64,000 nt of DNA from Actinotalea endophytica (GTDB lineage Bacteria; Actinomycetota; Actinomycetes; Actinomycetales; Cellulomonadaceae). Below, one piece after another: positions 8,628-18,914 of this stretch. The position numbers and the translations under genes are program-made. The notes under the pieces are model-generated. The model made no database searches. It worked only from the letters and a program-made list of their open reading frames with translations, and was not told the DNA's origin. Numbering within the stretch: the first letter of the stretch is position 1; each line of letters starts with the position of its first letter. Location: NCBI RefSeq assembly GCF_025717005.1, contig NZ_JAOVZU010000006.1, positions 140,925 through 204,924 on the forward strand. Direction: 5' to 3'.

Positions 8628-8766
8628 GGTTCTCCTTCGGCCGGCACGTGATGGACGCTGAGCGTGACCTAGTGTGGCGCACCGACGGCCGAAAAGCCGC
8701 CTCGGGTTCGGCGGCGTGGTGTCCGGCGGGCGCGGGCGGCGGCGGCGGATGACGAGGAGGGCGGGC

Positions 8767-10188
8767 GTGGCGACCACCAGGCAGGTGACGGCCGGAGTGC
8801 TCGTCGCGGTGCTCGGTCTGGGCGCCGGCTGGTCGGTGCTGGACGCGCTCGACCTGGTGCCCGGCGTCCTCACCCTCGCCCCCGTGCCGCCCGCCGCCGA
8901 GCCGTTCCCCACCGCGCCCGGCGCGGTCGTGGTGCCCGAGCCCGAGCAGGTGGTGGCGGACCTCGACCCCGATGCCCTCGTGCCGGACGCGGCGACCGTG
9001 AGCGCGTGGGCGCAGTCGCTGGTGTCCGACTCCCGGATGGGTGACTCGACCTCGGTCGTCGTGTCCGACGCGCTCACCGGCGAGGTCCTGGTCGACCTCG
9101 ACGGGAGCGTGCCGCAGGTGCCGGCGTCCACCGCGAAGCTGCTGACCACCATGGCGGCGCTGAGCGCGCTCGGCCCGGACCGCACGCTGCCCACGACGGT
9201 CGTCCAGGCCGCGCCGGGCGAGCTCGTGCTGGTCGGCGGCGGGGACATGATGCTCGCGCCCGGAGCGGGCGACCCGGACGCCGTGGTCGGCCACGCCGGC
9301 CTGGGCGACCTCGCCGACCAGGTCGCGGCGGCCCTGGCCGAGGAAGGCCGCGACGAAGTGACGCTCGCGGTGGACGACACGCTGTTCTCGGGACCGTCGA
9401 TCCACCCCGACTGGGTGGCGAGCGACGTCGCTCACGGCTACGTCGCGGCGGTGACCCCGCTCGCGGTCGAGATCGCGAAGACCGACCCCGAGGAGGCCTA
9501 CCCGCCCCGGTACCCGGACCCCACGGGGAACGCCACCGGGATCTTCATCGACCTGCTCGCCGAGCGAGGCATCTCGGTGACCGGTTCGGTCCAGGTCGCG
9601 GCCGCACCCGAGGGCGCGACCGAGATCGGCCGGGTCGAGTCCGCGCCGATCGCCGAGATCGTGCACCACGTGCTGCTGGTCTCGGAGAACACGATCGCCG
9701 AGGTGCTCGGCCGGCTGGTCGCGGTCGAGCGCGGCCTGCCCGGCAGCTTCACCGGGGCCGGCACCGCGGTGCTGGCCCAGCTCGCGTTCGACGGCCTGCC
9801 CGTCGCGGGCGCGACCCTGGCCGACTGCAGCGGCCTCGCGGCCACGTCGTCGATCCCCGCGGACCTGCTGGTCGAGGCCGTGCGCTTCGCGTCCGAGCAG
9901 CCGAGCCTGCGGGCCGTGCTCACCTACCTGCCGATCGGCGGCCTGGTCGGCACCCTGAACGACCGCTTCACGAGCGGACCCGGCGAGGGCACGGTGCGCG
10001 CCAAGACCGGGTCGCTGCCCGGGGTGACGTCGCTGGCCGGGACCGTGCAGACGGTGGACGGTCGGCTGCTCGCGTTCGCGGTGCTGGCCGACGACACCCC
10101 CTCGGGCGGGCAGTGGGGTCCACGGGCCGCGATCGACGCGTTCGTGCAGAAGCTCGCCGGGTGCGGTTGCACCGAGGCGGCGGCGTGA
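8767..10188 (+). CDS. dacB: D-alanyl-D-alanine carboxypeptidase/endopeptidase (S13, PBP4-like)
   Basis: This penicillin-binding protein trims or cuts peptidoglycan peptides outside the membrane. All three active-site motifs are present: S121-T-A-K124, S306-E-N308 and K413-T-G415. Residues 8-27 form a signal anchor, followed by a Pro-rich spacer. I chose the GTG at 8767 because GAGGAGG lies six bases before it. Earlier in-frame starts (GTG 8674, ATG 8749) have no site, and 8674 overlaps a likely -10 box (TAGTGT, 8670-8675). The stop overlaps the next gene (GTGA), which opens the run with tilS, hpt and ftsH. It lies divergent from ppa. Confidence 0.9.
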   Translation: MATTRQVTAGVLVAVLGLGAGWSVLDALDLVPGVLTLAPVPPAAEPFPTAPGAVVVPEPEQVVADLDPDALVPDAATVSAWAQSLVSDSRMGDSTSVVVSDALTGEVLVDLDGSVPQVPASTAKLLTTMAALSALGPDRTLPTTVVQAAPGELVLVGGGDMMLAPGAGDPDAVVGHAGLGDLADQVAAALAEEGRDEVTLAVDDTLFSGPSIHPDWVASDVAHGYVAAVTPLAVEIAKTDPEEAYPPRYPDPTGNATGIFIDLLAERGISVTGSVQVAAAPEGATEIGRVESAPIAEIVHHVLLVSENTIAEVLGRLVAVERGLPGSFTGAGTAVLAQLAFDGLPVAGATLADCSGLAATSSIPADLLVEAVRFASEQPSLRAVLTYLPIGGLVGTLNDRFTSGPGEGTVRAKTGSLPGVTSLAGTVQTVDGRLLAFAVLADDTPSGGQWGPRAAIDAFVQKLAGCGCTEAAA

Positions 10189-11162
10189 GCGCCGACTGGG
10201 CGGCCGCGGGCCGGTGGGCCGGTCGCCTCATGCCGCCCGGGCCGCCGGTCGACCGGGCCGAGGCCGTCGCGCTGGTCGATCGCCTGCGCACGGCGGCGGG
10301 CCGTGCGCTGCCGCTGGCCGAGCGGGCCGGCCGGATGGGCGCCGCCCTGGACGCGGCGGGGCGCCCGGGCCCGGCCGAGGTGCTCGTCGTGGACCGTCCC
10401 GGCTGGGCCCGTGCCGCGGCGCAGTCCTTCGTCGAGCTCGCCGGCCCCGCACTGACCGGCCCGGGAGCGACCACCCAGCTCGCCGTGGCGCTGGGCGTGA
10501 TCGGGACGCGCGTGCTCGGGCAGTTCGACCCCTACGTGCGGCCGCGGCTGCTGCTCGTCGCGCCGAACGTGCTCGAGGTGGGCCGCGCGATGCGGGCCGA
10601 GGCGGACGACTTCGCGCTGTGGGTCTGCGTGCACGAGCAGACCCACGCGCTGCAGTTCGCCGCCGCCCCGTGGCTGGCGGACCACCTGCGCTCCGAGGCG
10701 GCCGCGCTGCTCGGCGCCCTGCAAGGGCCCGGCCGGGAGCTCGGCGCGGCGTTCGAGCAGGTGACCCGCGCGGTCCGGGACGGTGGCGGCACGCCGCTGG
10801 AAGGGCTCCTGGACGAGGAGCAAGCCTCCCGGCTGCGTCGCGTGACGGCCGTGATGTCGCTGCTCGAGGGCCACGCCGACGTCACCATGGACCGCGTCCC
10901 GACGGCGTCGATCCGGTCCAAGAACACGCTGCGCCGACGCATGGAGGCCAGGCGCCGGTCGGGTGGGTTCCAGCTCGTGCTTCGTCGCCTGCTCGGCCTG
11001 GAGGCGAAGCTCGCGCAGTACCGCGACGGCGCGGCCTTCGTGCGAGAGGTCCGCCGGGCGGCCCCGGACGCGCTCGACCTGGTGTGGCGCGAGCCCGAGG
11101 CGCTGCCGACGGATGTCGAGATCGCCGATCCCGCCGCGTGGTTGCGGCGCACCCGGCCGTGA
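10185..11162 (+). CDS. Zinc-dependent metalloprotease-like protein (DUF2342 family)
   Basis: This 325-residue protein carries H150-E-Q-T-H154 inside [11 protein letters not shown] and a later EGHAD (His230), the arrangement of a gluzincin-like zinc site. It has no signal peptide or membrane segment. Relatives are annotated as zinc-dependent metalloprotease or F420-biosynthesis-associated protein and are typically found between a D-Ala-D-Ala carboxypeptidase and tilS, as here; activity is not established to my knowledge. The GTG start overlaps the dacB stop, and its own stop overlaps the tilS start, so all three are probably made from one coupled message. Confidence 0.85.
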   Translation: MSADWAAAGRWAGRLMPPGPPVDRAEAVALVDRLRTAAGRALPLAERAGRMGAALDAAGRPGPAEVLVVDRPGWARAAAQSFVELAGPALTGPGATTQLAVALGVIGTRVLGQFDPYVRPRLLLVAPNVLEVGRAMRAEADDFALWVCVHEQTHALQFAAAPWLADHLRSEAAALLGALQGPGRELGAAFEQVTRAVRDGGGTPLEGLLDEEQASRLRRVTAVMSLLEGHADVTMDRVPTASIRSKNTLRRRMEARRRSGGFQLVLRRLLGLEAKLAQYRDGAAFVREVRRAAPDALDLVWREPEALPTDVEIADPAAWLRRTRP

Positions 11163-12280
11163 CCGGACCGGCTCCCGCCGTCGCCGCGGTGCGCGCCGCG
11201 GTGCGAGCCGACCTGACCGCCCTGCTCGCGGAGGCCGCCGGGGCCTCGGCCGGCCCGGACGTCGACGCAGCCGCCGACGTGAGCGGGCCGCGGTCGACGG
11301 TCGGGGGCCGGGGGCTCGTCCTCGTCGCGGTGTCGGGCGGTCCGGACTCGCTCGCGCTCGCCGCCGCCGTCGCGTTCGTCGCACCGCGACTGGGCCTGCG
11401 GGCCGAGGCGGTGGTCGTCGACCACGGCCTGCAGCCGGGCAGCGCCGAGGTCGCCGAACGTGCGGCGGACAGCTGCCGAGAGCTAGGTCTGCCGGCCCGG
11501 GTGCGTGCCGTGACACCTCGCGACCCGAGCGAGGCCGCCGCGCGCGAGGTCCGTCACGCCGCCCTGGCCGAGGAGGCCGAGCGATCCGGGGCGCTCGCCG
11601 TGCTGCTCGGCCACACGCGCGACGACCAGGCCGAGCAGGTGCTGCTCGGCCTGGCGCGCGGCTCGGGGGCCAGGTCGCTCGCGGGGATGCCGGCGGTGCG
11701 CGGGCTCGTGCGGCGGCCGTTGCTGGGCCTGCCGCGCAGCGTGCTCGCGCAGGCCTGCACCGACCAGGGGCTCGAGCCGTGGCACGACCCGACCAACCAT
11801 CCCGACGGCGGTGGTGCGCTGCGCGCGCGGGTCCGCCACGAGCTGCTCCCGATGTTCGACGACGTGCTCGGTTCGGGGGTCGACGCGGCGCTGGCCCGGA
11901 CCGCGGACCTGCTGCGTGCCGACGCGGAGGTGCTCGACGAGCTCGCCTCGGACCTGCTGGACCGGGCGAGGGCCGCCGGGGCCGGCGACCCCGCGGCCGG
12001 CTCCCTCGCCGGGGCGCCGGCCGGGTCGGACCTGCTGGACGTCGCCACGCTCGCCGCCGCGCCCGAGGCGCTGCGCACCCGCGCGCTGCGGCTCGCGGTG
12101 CTCGCCTGGGGCGCGCCGGCCGGCTCCGTGCACGCGGTGCACGTCGCCGCGGTGGACGCGCTGGTGACCCGCTGGAACGGCCAGGGGCCGGCGGACCTTC
12201 CGGGCCTGAGGGTGGCCAGACGGTGTGGCAGGCTTGGCCCCCTCACCTCGACCGAGAGGACGCGCGGTGGACGCGACTGA
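11159..12280 (+). CDS. tilS: tRNA(Ile)-lysidine synthetase
   Basis: TilS attaches lysine to C34 of the minor tRNA(Ile) with CAU anticodon, which changes it from methionine to isoleucine decoding. The 373-residue protein has the ATP-pyrophosphatase P-loop S59-G-G-P-D-S64, followed by [11 protein letters not shown] and [20 protein letters not shown], the N-type PP-loop core. A helical C-terminal part follows; the fully developed C-terminal domain of E. coli TilS is reduced, as is common in actinobacteria. The GTG start overlaps the previous stop by four bases. hpt follows and overlaps its end, the conserved tilS-hpt-ftsH order. Confidence 0.92.
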   Translation: MTGPAPAVAAVRAAVRADLTALLAEAAGASAGPDVDAAADVSGPRSTVGGRGLVLVAVSGGPDSLALAAAVAFVAPRLGLRAEAVVVDHGLQPGSAEVAERAADSCRELGLPARVRAVTPRDPSEAAAREVRHAALAEEAERSGALAVLLGHTRDDQAEQVLLGLARGSGARSLAGMPAVRGLVRRPLLGLPRSVLAQACTDQGLEPWHDPTNHPDGGGALRARVRHELLPMFDDVLGSGVDAALARTADLLRADAEVLDELASDLLDRARAAGAGDPAAGSLAGAPAGSDLLDVATLAAAPEALRTRALRLAVLAWGAPAGSVHAVHVAAVDALVTRWNGQGPADLPGLRVARRCGRLGPLTSTERTRGGRD

Positions 12281-12821
12281 CATGGGCGGCGACCTGGCGA
12301 AGGTGCTCCTGTCCGAGGAGCAGCTCCAGACCCGGCTCGACGAGCTGGCGGCACAGGTGGACGCGGACTACGCAGGACGCGACCTGCTGCTGGTCGGGGT
12401 GCTCAAGGGCGCCGTCATGGTGATGGCCGACTTCGCCCGCCGGCTGCACCTGCCGATCCAGATGGACTGGATGGCGGTGTCCTCCTACGGCGCGGGCACG
12501 ACGTCCTCCGGCGTGGTCCGGATCCTCAAGGACCTGGACACCGACCTGTCCGACCGGCACGTGCTGATCGTCGAGGACATCGTCGACTCGGGCCTGACGC
12601 TCTCCTGGCTGCTGTCCAACCTGCGCAGCCGCAACCCTGCGAGCGTCGAGATCCTGACCATGCTCCGCAAGCCCGAGGCCGCCAAGGTCGACGTGGACGT
12701 GCGGTACGTCGGCTTCGAGATCCCCACCGAGTTCGTGGTGGGCTACGGCCTGGACTACGCGGAGAAGTACCGCAACCTGCCGTTCGTCGGCACGCTCGCA
12801 CCGCACGTCTACGCGGACTGA
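12267..12821 (+). CDS. hpt: Hypoxanthine phosphoribosyltransferase
   Basis: Hpt salvages hypoxanthine (and often guanine) with PRPP to give IMP or GMP. The 184-residue protein has the PRPP-binding signature [14 protein letters not shown] (about residues 99-112, acidic pair E103-D104), [10 protein letters not shown] near 42 and the C-terminal [16 protein letters not shown] hood. I chose the GTG at 12267, six bases after GAGAGGA. It overlaps the end of tilS by 14 bases in another frame. The ATG at 12282 is an alternative and would cost five residues. The order tilS-hpt-ftsH-folE is conserved in many bacteria. Confidence 0.93.
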   Translation: MDATDMGGDLAKVLLSEEQLQTRLDELAAQVDADYAGRDLLLVGVLKGAVMVMADFARRLHLPIQMDWMAVSSYGAGTTSSGVVRILKDLDTDLSDRHVLIVEDIVDSGLTLSWLLSNLRSRNPASVEILTMLRKPEAAKVDVDVRYVGFEIPTEFVVGYGLDYAEKYRNLPFVGTLAPHVYAD

Positions 12822-12981
12822 ACGCCGACGCCGGGCGAGCCCCCGGGCAACGTCCCGCCGCGCGTCCGGGTTCCCCTTCCTGCCCTGGGCGAACTGGCGG
12901 GGCTCGCCGTAGGCGCAGCGGGTACCCTGCCCAGCAGACCCGTTCCGCGACGGAAAGGCACCGGGCGACGGCCCGGCACCC

Positions 12982-15045
12982 ATGAATCTCAGCCGACTCA
13001 CCCGCGGCCCGATCCTCTGGATCGCCCTGGCCGTGATCATCCTGCTCTTCGCGGCGTCGAGCCTGTTCACGCCGTCGGTGCACCGGATCGACACCTCCGA
13101 CGGCCTGGCACTGCTGGCCGGCGACACCGTCGAGCAGGCGCTCATCATCGACGGCCAGCAGCGGGTGGACCTCACGCTGTCCCAGGACTTCACCAAGGGT
13201 GACCAGAACTACGGCAAGAACGTGCAGTTCTACTACGTCGCACCGCAGGGTCAGACCGTCGTCGACGCGGTGCAGAACGCGGACCCGCCCCAGGGCTACA
13301 ACTCGGTCAACCCGCAGACGACGTGGTGGGACAGCCTGATCACGTTCGTGCTGCCGATGCTGCTGCTGCTCGGCCTGTTCTGGTGGCTGATGATGCGCAT
13401 GCAGGGCGGCGGGTCCCGGGTCATGCAGTTCGGCAAGTCCCGCGCGAAGCTGGTCTCCAAGGAGAACCCGCAGGTGACGTTCGAGGACGTCGCGGGGGTC
13501 GACGAGGCGGTCGAGGAGCTGCAGGAGATCAAGGAGTTCCTCGCCGACCCGGGCAAGTTCCAGGCCGTCGGCGCGAAGATCCCCAAGGGCGTGCTGCTGT
13601 ACGGCCAGCCCGGCACGGGCAAGACCCTGCTGGCCCGCGCGGTGGCCGGCGAGGCCGGTGTGCCGTTCTACTCGATCTCCGGCTCGGACTTCGTCGAGAT
13701 GTTCGTCGGCGTCGGTGCCTCGCGGGTGCGTGACCTGTTCGACCAGGCCAAGCAGAACGCGCCGGCGATCATCTTCATCGACGAGATCGACGCGGTCGGC
13801 CGGCACCGCGGTGCGGGGCTCGGCGGTGGCCACGACGAGCGCGAGCAGACGCTCAACCAGATGCTCGTCGAGATGGACGGCTTCGACGTCAACGCGAACG
13901 TCATCCTGATCGCCGCGACCAACCGCCCGGACATCCTGGACCCCGCGCTGCTGCGCCCGGGCCGGTTCGACCGGCAGGTGTCGGTGGACGCCCCCGACCT
14001 GCGCGGCCGCGAGCAGATCCTCCGGGTGCACGCCCAGGGCAAGCCGATGGCGCCCGACGTCGACCTGGCGGCGGTCGCCAAGCGCACCCCCGGCTTCACC
14101 GGCGCCGACCTGGCGAACGTGCTGAACGAGGCCGCGCTGCTCACCGCGCGCTCGGCCGGGCAGCTGGTCGGCAACCACGAGCTCGACGAGGCGATCGACC
14201 GGGTCATCGCCGGACCGCAGAAGCGCACCCGGCTGATGAACGACAAGGAGAAGAAGATCACCGCGTACCACGAGGGCGGCCACGCCCTGGTCGCGGCGTC
14301 GCTGCGGTACACCGACCCGGTGACGAAGGTGACGATCCTGCCGCGGGGTCGTGCCCTCGGCTACACGATGGTGATGCCCGCCGAGGACAAGTACTCGGTC
14401 ACCCGCAACGAGCTGCTCGACCAGCTCGCCTACGCGATGGGTGGTCGGGTCGCGGAGGAGATCGTCTTCCACGACCCCACCACGGGGGCGTCCAACGACA
14501 TCGAGAAGGCCACCACGACGGCCCGCAAGATGGTCACGCAGTACGGCATGAGCGACAAGGTCGGCGCCGTGCACCTCGGTCAGGACTCCGGCGAGGTGTT
14601 CCTCGGTCGCGACGTGGGCCACCAGCGCGACTACTCCGAGGACGTGGCGGCCGTCGTGGACGTCGAGGTGCGCAAGCTCATCGACGCCGCGCACGACGAG
14701 GCCTACGAGATCCTGGTCACCAACCGGGCCGTGCTCGACGAGCTGGTCGTCCAGCTCCTCGAGCGCGAGACGCTCAACCAGGCCGAGCTGGCCGAGGTCT
14801 TCCAGCCGGTGATCAAGCGCGACCTGCGCGAGGTCTGGCTGTCCAGCCCGGAACGACAGGTCAGCGACATCCCGCCGGTCCAGACCCCGGCGGAGAAGGC
14901 CGCGGGCAACGGCAAGGCGGTCCCGGCCGAGGCTCCGCAGGACGAGGCGGCCCAGGCGTCGCCCGAGCACGCGCTCCCGCCGCTCGACGAGCCGGCCGGC
15001 GGCGTCGAGGGCGGCGGCACCCTTCCGGGCGGCCCGACGTCGTGA
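12982..15045 (+). CDS. ftsH: ATP-dependent membrane zinc metalloprotease FtsH
   Basis: FtsH is a hexameric AAA+ protease that degrades misassembled membrane proteins and some short-lived regulators. The 687-residue protein has two membrane segments (about 10-29 and 116-136) around an extracytoplasmic loop. The AAA domain has Walker A G208-Q-P-G-T-G-K-T215, Walker B IIFIDEID and ATNRPDILD. The protease domain has H430-E-G-G-H434. A 65-residue Pro/Ala/Glu tail follows the conserved part. Walker A has Gln where Pro is usual. TACCCT (12923-12928) is a possible -10 in the 160-base gap after hpt. folE overlaps the stop (GTGA). Confidence 0.95.
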   Translation: MNLSRLTRGPILWIALAVIILLFAASSLFTPSVHRIDTSDGLALLAGDTVEQALIIDGQQRVDLTLSQDFTKGDQNYGKNVQFYYVAPQGQTVVDAVQNADPPQGYNSVNPQTTWWDSLITFVLPMLLLLGLFWWLMMRMQGGGSRVMQFGKSRAKLVSKENPQVTFEDVAGVDEAVEELQEIKEFLADPGKFQAVGAKIPKGVLLYGQPGTGKTLLARAVAGEAGVPFYSISGSDFVEMFVGVGASRVRDLFDQAKQNAPAIIFIDEIDAVGRHRGAGLGGGHDEREQTLNQMLVEMDGFDVNANVILIAATNRPDILDPALLRPGRFDRQVSVDAPDLRGREQILRVHAQGKPMAPDVDLAAVAKRTPGFTGADLANVLNEAALLTARSAGQLVGNHELDEAIDRVIAGPQKRTRLMNDKEKKITAYHEGGHALVAASLRYTDPVTKVTILPRGRALGYTMVMPAEDKYSVTRNELLDQLAYAMGGRVAEEIVFHDPTTGASNDIEKATTTARKMVTQYGMSDKVGAVHLGQDSGEVFLGRDVGHQRDYSEDVAAVVDVEVRKLIDAAHDEAYEILVTNRAVLDELVVQLLERETLNQAELAEVFQPVIKRDLREVWLSSPERQVSDIPPVQTPAEKAAGNGKAVPAEAPQDEAAQASPEHALPPLDEPAGGVEGGGTLPGGPTS

Positions 15046-15656
15046 GCACGCTCGACGACGACGTCGCCGGCCGGCCGCCCGAGGAGCCGAGCGGCTTCGA
15101 CCTCGCGCGCGCCGAGGCCGCGGTGCGCGAGCTGTTGCTCGCGGTCGGCGAGGACCCGGACCGCGACGGCCTGCGCGACACCCCGGCGCGGGTCGCACGC
15201 GCGTACGCCGAGATGTTCTCCGGCCTCGGTCGCGACCCCCGTGAGGTGCTCACCACCACGTTCGACGAGAGCCACGAGGAGATGGTCCTGATCCGGGACA
15301 TCCCCGTGTACTCCCAGTGCGAGCACCACCTCCTGCCGTTCCACGGCGTCGCGCACGTCGGCTACATCCCCGGGCGGGACGGCCGGATCGCAGGGCTGTC
15401 GAAGCTCGCGCGGCTGGTCGACCTCTACGCACGGCGCCCGCAGGTCCAGGAGCGGATGACCACCCAGATCGCCGACGCGTTGGTCGACGTCCTCGGGGCG
15501 GCCGGGGTGATCGTCGTCGTCGAGTGCGAGCACCTGTGCATGTCGATGCGAGGTGTGCGCACACCGGGCGCCCGAACGCTGACCTCGGCGGTCCGCGGTC
15601 AGCTGCGCAACAGCGCCACGCGGGCCGAGGCGATGGGGCTCATCACCGCACAGTGA
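15042..15656 (+). CDS. folE: GTP cyclohydrolase I
   Basis: FolE converts GTP to dihydroneopterin triphosphate, the first step of the folate pterin branch. The 204-residue protein contains [19 protein letters not shown], with zinc ligands Cys93 and His96, then [20 protein letters not shown] and [10 protein letters not shown] with the third ligand Cys166. It is thus the zinc-dependent IA type. The GTG start overlaps the ftsH stop by four bases, so translation is coupled. folP and folB-folK follow after a 64-base gap with its own promoter, which completes most of the pterin branch in one place. Confidence 0.95.
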   Translation: MSTLDDDVAGRPPEEPSGFDLARAEAAVRELLLAVGEDPDRDGLRDTPARVARAYAEMFSGLGRDPREVLTTTFDESHEEMVLIRDIPVYSQCEHHLLPFHGVAHVGYIPGRDGRIAGLSKLARLVDLYARRPQVQERMTTQIADALVDVLGAAGVIVVVECEHLCMSMRGVRTPGARTLTSAVRGQLRNSATRAEAMGLITAQ

Positions 15657-15708
15657 GCGCGCACCCGGCACCCCGCCCGGCAGTCCGGGTCGGGGCACGA
15701 CCCGGCCC

Positions 15709-15720
15709 TAGGCTGGGTGG
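15709..15720 (+). promoter_or_regulatory. Leaderless -10 element of folP
   Basis: TAGGCT (15709-15714) is followed by six bases and the GTG of folP at 15721. No ribosome site is present in the gap, which fits a transcript that starts at or next to the initiation codon. This would give folP and the genes behind it a promoter separate from ftsH-folE. Confidence 0.5.
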
Positions 15721-16632
15721 GTGAACGTGCTGCACCCGGCACCGCTGCGCGCGGACCTCGCCGCGCTGGACCGGACCCTGGTGATGGGCGTCGTGAACGT
15801 GACACCGGACTCGTTCAGCGACGGCGGCCGGTGGTACGAGCCGGACGCTGCGGTGGCGCACGGTCTCGAGCTCCTCGCCCGCGGCGCCGACCTGCTCGAC
15901 GTCGGCGGGGAGTCGACCCGTCCCGGAGCGGCCCGCGTCGACCCGGACACCGAACGGGCCCGGGTGCTGCCGGTGATCCAGGAGCTGGCCGGCGCCGGCG
16001 CCGTCGTCAGCGTCGACACGACTCGCGCCGCCGTCGCACACGACGCGGTCGCGGCGGGTGCGGCGATCGTCAACGACGTCTCCGGCGGCCTCGCCGACCC
16101 CGCGATGTACCGCCTGGTCGCGGAGGCGGGCGTGCCCTACGTCGCGATGCACTGGCGCGGGCACGCCGACGTGATGGACGACCTGGCCGACTACGACGAC
16201 ATCGTGGCCGACGTGTGCCGTGAGCTCGCCGAGCGGGTCGACGCCGCGGTCACCGCGGGCGTTCGACCCGAGCAGCTCGTGCTCGACCCGGGGCTCGGCT
16301 TCGCGAAGCCCGGCCGCGACAACTGGCCGCTGCTCGCGCACCTCGACGCGCTCGTCGCGCTCGGGCACCCGGTGCTCGTGGGAGCGTCGCGCAAGCGGTT
16401 CCTGGGGCACCTGCTGGCCGGCCGGGACGGGGGTGTCGACCCGGTCCCGCCCGTCGAGCGGGACCTCGCGACCGCGGCGGTGACGGCGCTCGCAGCGGCG
16501 GCCGGAGCATGGTGCGTCCGGGTGCACGACGTGGCAGGCTCGGTGGACGCAGTCCGCGTCGCAGCGGCGTGGACCGCAGCGCGCGGCGAGCCGGGCGCCG
16601 ACGACGTCCGAACAGGAGGACACGGTGGCTGA
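15721..16632 (+). CDS. folP: Dihydropteroate synthase
   Basis: FolP joins 6-hydroxymethyl-dihydropterin diphosphate with p-aminobenzoate and is the sulfonamide target. The 303-residue TIM-barrel protein shows both family signatures: VMGVVNVTPDSFSDGG near residue 21 and DVGGESTRPGA near 60. DPGLGFAKPGRDN and GASRKRFLG, which bind pterin and phosphate, follow. The GTG at 15721 appears leaderless. The 3' end overlaps the folB-folK gene by eight bases, so the fusion enzyme that makes its substrate is translated directly after it. No resistance-type insertion is evident near the signatures. Confidence 0.94.
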   Translation: MNVLHPAPLRADLAALDRTLVMGVVNVTPDSFSDGGRWYEPDAAVAHGLELLARGADLLDVGGESTRPGAARVDPDTERARVLPVIQELAGAGAVVSVDTTRAAVAHDAVAAGAAIVNDVSGGLADPAMYRLVAEAGVPYVAMHWRGHADVMDDLADYDDIVADVCRELAERVDAAVTAGVRPEQLVLDPGLGFAKPGRDNWPLLAHLDALVALGHPVLVGASRKRFLGHLLAGRDGGVDPVPPVERDLATAAVTALAAAAGAWCVRVHDVAGSVDAVRVAAAWTAARGEPGADDVRTGGHGG

Positions 16633-18421
16633 GGACCGCATCCGGCTGACCGGGATCCGGGCCACCGGGTACCACGGGGTGCTGGAGCACGAACGGCGTG
16701 ACGGGCAGGAGTTCGTCGTCGACGTGGTGCTGCACGTGGACACCAGGGCGTCCGCGTCCGCGGACCGTCTCGAGCTCACCGTGGACTACTCCGCGGTCGC
16801 GACGCAGGTCCACGCCGTGCTGGCGGGTCCGCCGGTCAACCTGGTGGAGACCCTCGCGGAGCGGATCGCCGCGGTGGCGCTCGCGCACGAGCGGGTCGTC
16901 GCGGTCGACGTCGTGGTGCACAAGCCGCACGCTCCGGTCACCGTCGCGCTCACCGACGTCACGGTGGAGATCAGCCGCTCCCGCGAGGACCCGCCGGTCG
17001 TGGCGGCCGAGGCGCCGACCGTCGTCGAACGTCAGGTGCCGGCGTGGTCGCCGGTCGCCGGCATCGTGGCCGCGGCGCTCGCGGACGAGCTGCCCGAGCC
17101 GGTGCCCGAGCCCGTACCGCTGCCGGAGCCGCTTCCGCCGCCCGAGCCGGTGCCGAGCGTCGCTCCGACGGCCGGCACGGTTCCTCAGCCGCCGGTCCCG
17201 CCGGTGCCCGTGCCGGCTCCCCTGGCGGGTGCGGGCGAGCGATGGGAGCCGCCCGCGGAACCTGAGGTGCCGGCGTCGACGCCGGGGGAGCCCGGCGTGT
17301 GGGCGACCGGCTCGGCGTTCGAGCCGGAGGAGGCCGACGCGTGGGAGCCCGGTTCGACGCTCACCCCGGAGGAGGCCGACGCGTGGGAGCCGGCCGTCGC
17401 GCCGGCCGCGCTCGAGGACGCCCCGACCGCCGTGCTCGACCTGGACGACCTCGCTGCGCCGTTGACCGCGCGGCCCGACGCGTCGACGCCGTCGGCCCCT
17501 CCCGGGGTGCCGCCGGAGCCCGCCGCGCCCGCGTGGCCCACCGAGTCCGTCCCGCCGGCCACCCCGGCGCAGCCGGCCGCCTCCCCGCTCCCGCCTGCGC
17601 CACCGGTGCCTGCGGCGGCGCCGACCTGGAGCCCTGTCGGGCAGGTGCCGGAGCCGGCTCCGTTCCACGAGCCGCCGTCCGGGACGGCGCCGATGCCGGT
17701 GCCCGAGCCGGCCGGCTTCCCCGGGCCGGTCCCGACCCTCGCGCCCGAGCCGGCTGGCTTCCCCGGGCCCGTCCCGACCCTCGCGCCCGAGCCCGAGCCG
17801 GAGCCGGAACCGGTGCCGGTGCCGGAGCCCGTCCCGTTCCCCGGGCCCGTGCCCGTCGCCGACGTGGTGCCTCGGGACCGGCTGGACTTCGCTCCCGACG
17901 AGCCGGTCCGGGTCGTGCTCGCGCTCGGGTCGAACGAGGGCCCGAGCCAGGAGACCCTGCGTCGAGCGGTGAACGAGCTCGCCGCCCTGCCGGGCTTCGA
18001 GGTGACGGCCGTCGCCCCGTTGGCCCGCACCGCGGCCGTGGGCGGCCCGCCGCAGCCGGACTTCCTCAACACGGTCGTGCTCGGTCGGACCACCCTGAGC
18101 CCGCGTGCCCTGCTGCACGCGTGCCAGACGATCGAGGCTGCGCACGGCCGGCGCCGCGAGGAGCGCTGGGGACCGCGCACGCTCGACGTCGACCTGATCG
18201 TGCACGGCAGCACCACGGGCGTGACGGACGACCTGGAGCTGCCGCACCCGCGTGCGCACGAACGGGCGTTCGTGCTGCAGCCGTGGGCGCAGGTCGACCC
18301 TGACGCCGTGCTGCCCGGCCTCGGCGGCGGCCCGGTCGCCGCGCTCGCCGGCACGGCGCCCGATCGCGACGGCGTGCGCTGGCTCGCGCTCGACTGGTGG
18401 ACCCCGCCGGGGGTCGACTGA
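16625..18421 (+). CDS. FolB-FolK fusion with long Pro/Glu-rich linker
   Basis: Two successive folate steps are on one 598-residue chain. Residues 1 to about 120 are dihydroneopterin aldolase (FolB): GIRATGYHGVLEHERRDGQ, LVETLAERIA, VVVHKPHAP. Residues 428-598 are the pterin pyrophosphokinase (FolK): VVLALGSNEGPS, GPPQPDFLNTVV and RWGPRTLDVDLI with its Mg-binding Asp residues. Between them lie about 305 residues of Pro, Glu, Ala and Val with short internal repeats and no recognisable fold. The GTG start has AGGAGG at good spacing and overlaps folP. Both domains look intact. A fusion is known in actinobacteria; the linker length is unusual. Confidence 0.9.
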   Translation: MAEDRIRLTGIRATGYHGVLEHERRDGQEFVVDVVLHVDTRASASADRLELTVDYSAVATQVHAVLAGPPVNLVETLAERIAAVALAHERVVAVDVVVHKPHAPVTVALTDVTVEISRSREDPPVVAAEAPTVVERQVPAWSPVAGIVAAALADELPEPVPEPVPLPEPLPPPEPVPSVAPTAGTVPQPPVPPVPVPAPLAGAGERWEPPAEPEVPASTPGEPGVWATGSAFEPEEADAWEPGSTLTPEEADAWEPAVAPAALEDAPTAVLDLDDLAAPLTARPDASTPSAPPGVPPEPAAPAWPTESVPPATPAQPAASPLPPAPPVPAAAPTWSPVGQVPEPAPFHEPPSGTAPMPVPEPAGFPGPVPTLAPEPAGFPGPVPTLAPEPEPEPEPVPVPEPVPFPGPVPVADVVPRDRLDFAPDEPVRVVLALGSNEGPSQETLRRAVNELAALPGFEVTAVAPLARTAAVGGPPQPDFLNTVVLGRTTLSPRALLHACQTIEAAHGRRREERWGPRTLDVDLIVHGSTTGVTDDLELPHPRAHERAFVLQPWAQVDPDAVLPGLGGGPVAALAGTAPDRDGVRWLALDWWTPPGVD

Positions 18422-18894
18422 TGCGACGAACGCCCTGGCCCCGGCTCGTCCTGATCGCCGGGGTGGTGGCGGCGCTGTCCACAGCGCTGCTGCGGGTGCT
18501 CGAGGGGCGCGGATGGATCGTGCTCGGCCCGCCGGTGCTGTCGACCGTGGTGACCCTCGGGATCGCCGCCGTGGTGCTCGCGATGGGGTGGAACGTCCGG
18601 CAGTTCGTCAAGGGCAAGCGGCCGGGCACCGACCCGATCGTCGCCGCGCGCACGGTGGCCCTTGCCACGGCGGCCGCCTACACCGGCACCCTGCTCACCG
18701 GCTGGTACGCCGGCCACGTGCTGCTGGTGGTCGGAGACCTCGCGATCGCCGCGCGCCGGGACGTGGCGATCGGCGCCGGCGTGGCGCTGCTCGGCGCGGT
18801 CGTGCTGACGGTCGCCGGCCTGGTCGCCGAGCACTGGTGCGAGGTCCCGCCGGAGGACGACGACCGCGGGGTCCAGGCCGGGTCCACCGCGTGA
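18421..18894 (+). CDS. DUF3180 membrane protein
   Basis: This 157-residue protein has four hydrophobic segments, around residues 10-28, 37-55, 82-100 and 113-131, so it is a small polytopic membrane protein. A positive loop RQFVKGKRPGTDP sits between the second and third. The family regularly follows folK in actinobacteria and has no established role. The ATG shares one base with the folK stop (TGATG), so it is coupled to folate genes in expression; whether it acts with them is unknown. The longer reading from 18397 has no better ribosome site. Confidence 0.85.
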   Translation: MRRTPWPRLVLIAGVVAALSTALLRVLEGRGWIVLGPPVLSTVVTLGIAAVVLAMGWNVRQFVKGKRPGTDPIVAARTVALATAAAYTGTLLTGWYAGHVLLVVGDLAIAARRDVAIGAGVALLGAVVLTVAGLVAEHWCEVPPEDDDRGVQAGSTA

Positions 18895-18914
18895 GCGGTG
18901 GGAGGATGGCGGCC

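Noticed and set aside
12526-15198. Leftward open frame of 890 codons opposite ftsH
   Set aside because: Its composition mirrors the ftsH codons, it shows no protein family, and ftsH is certain.
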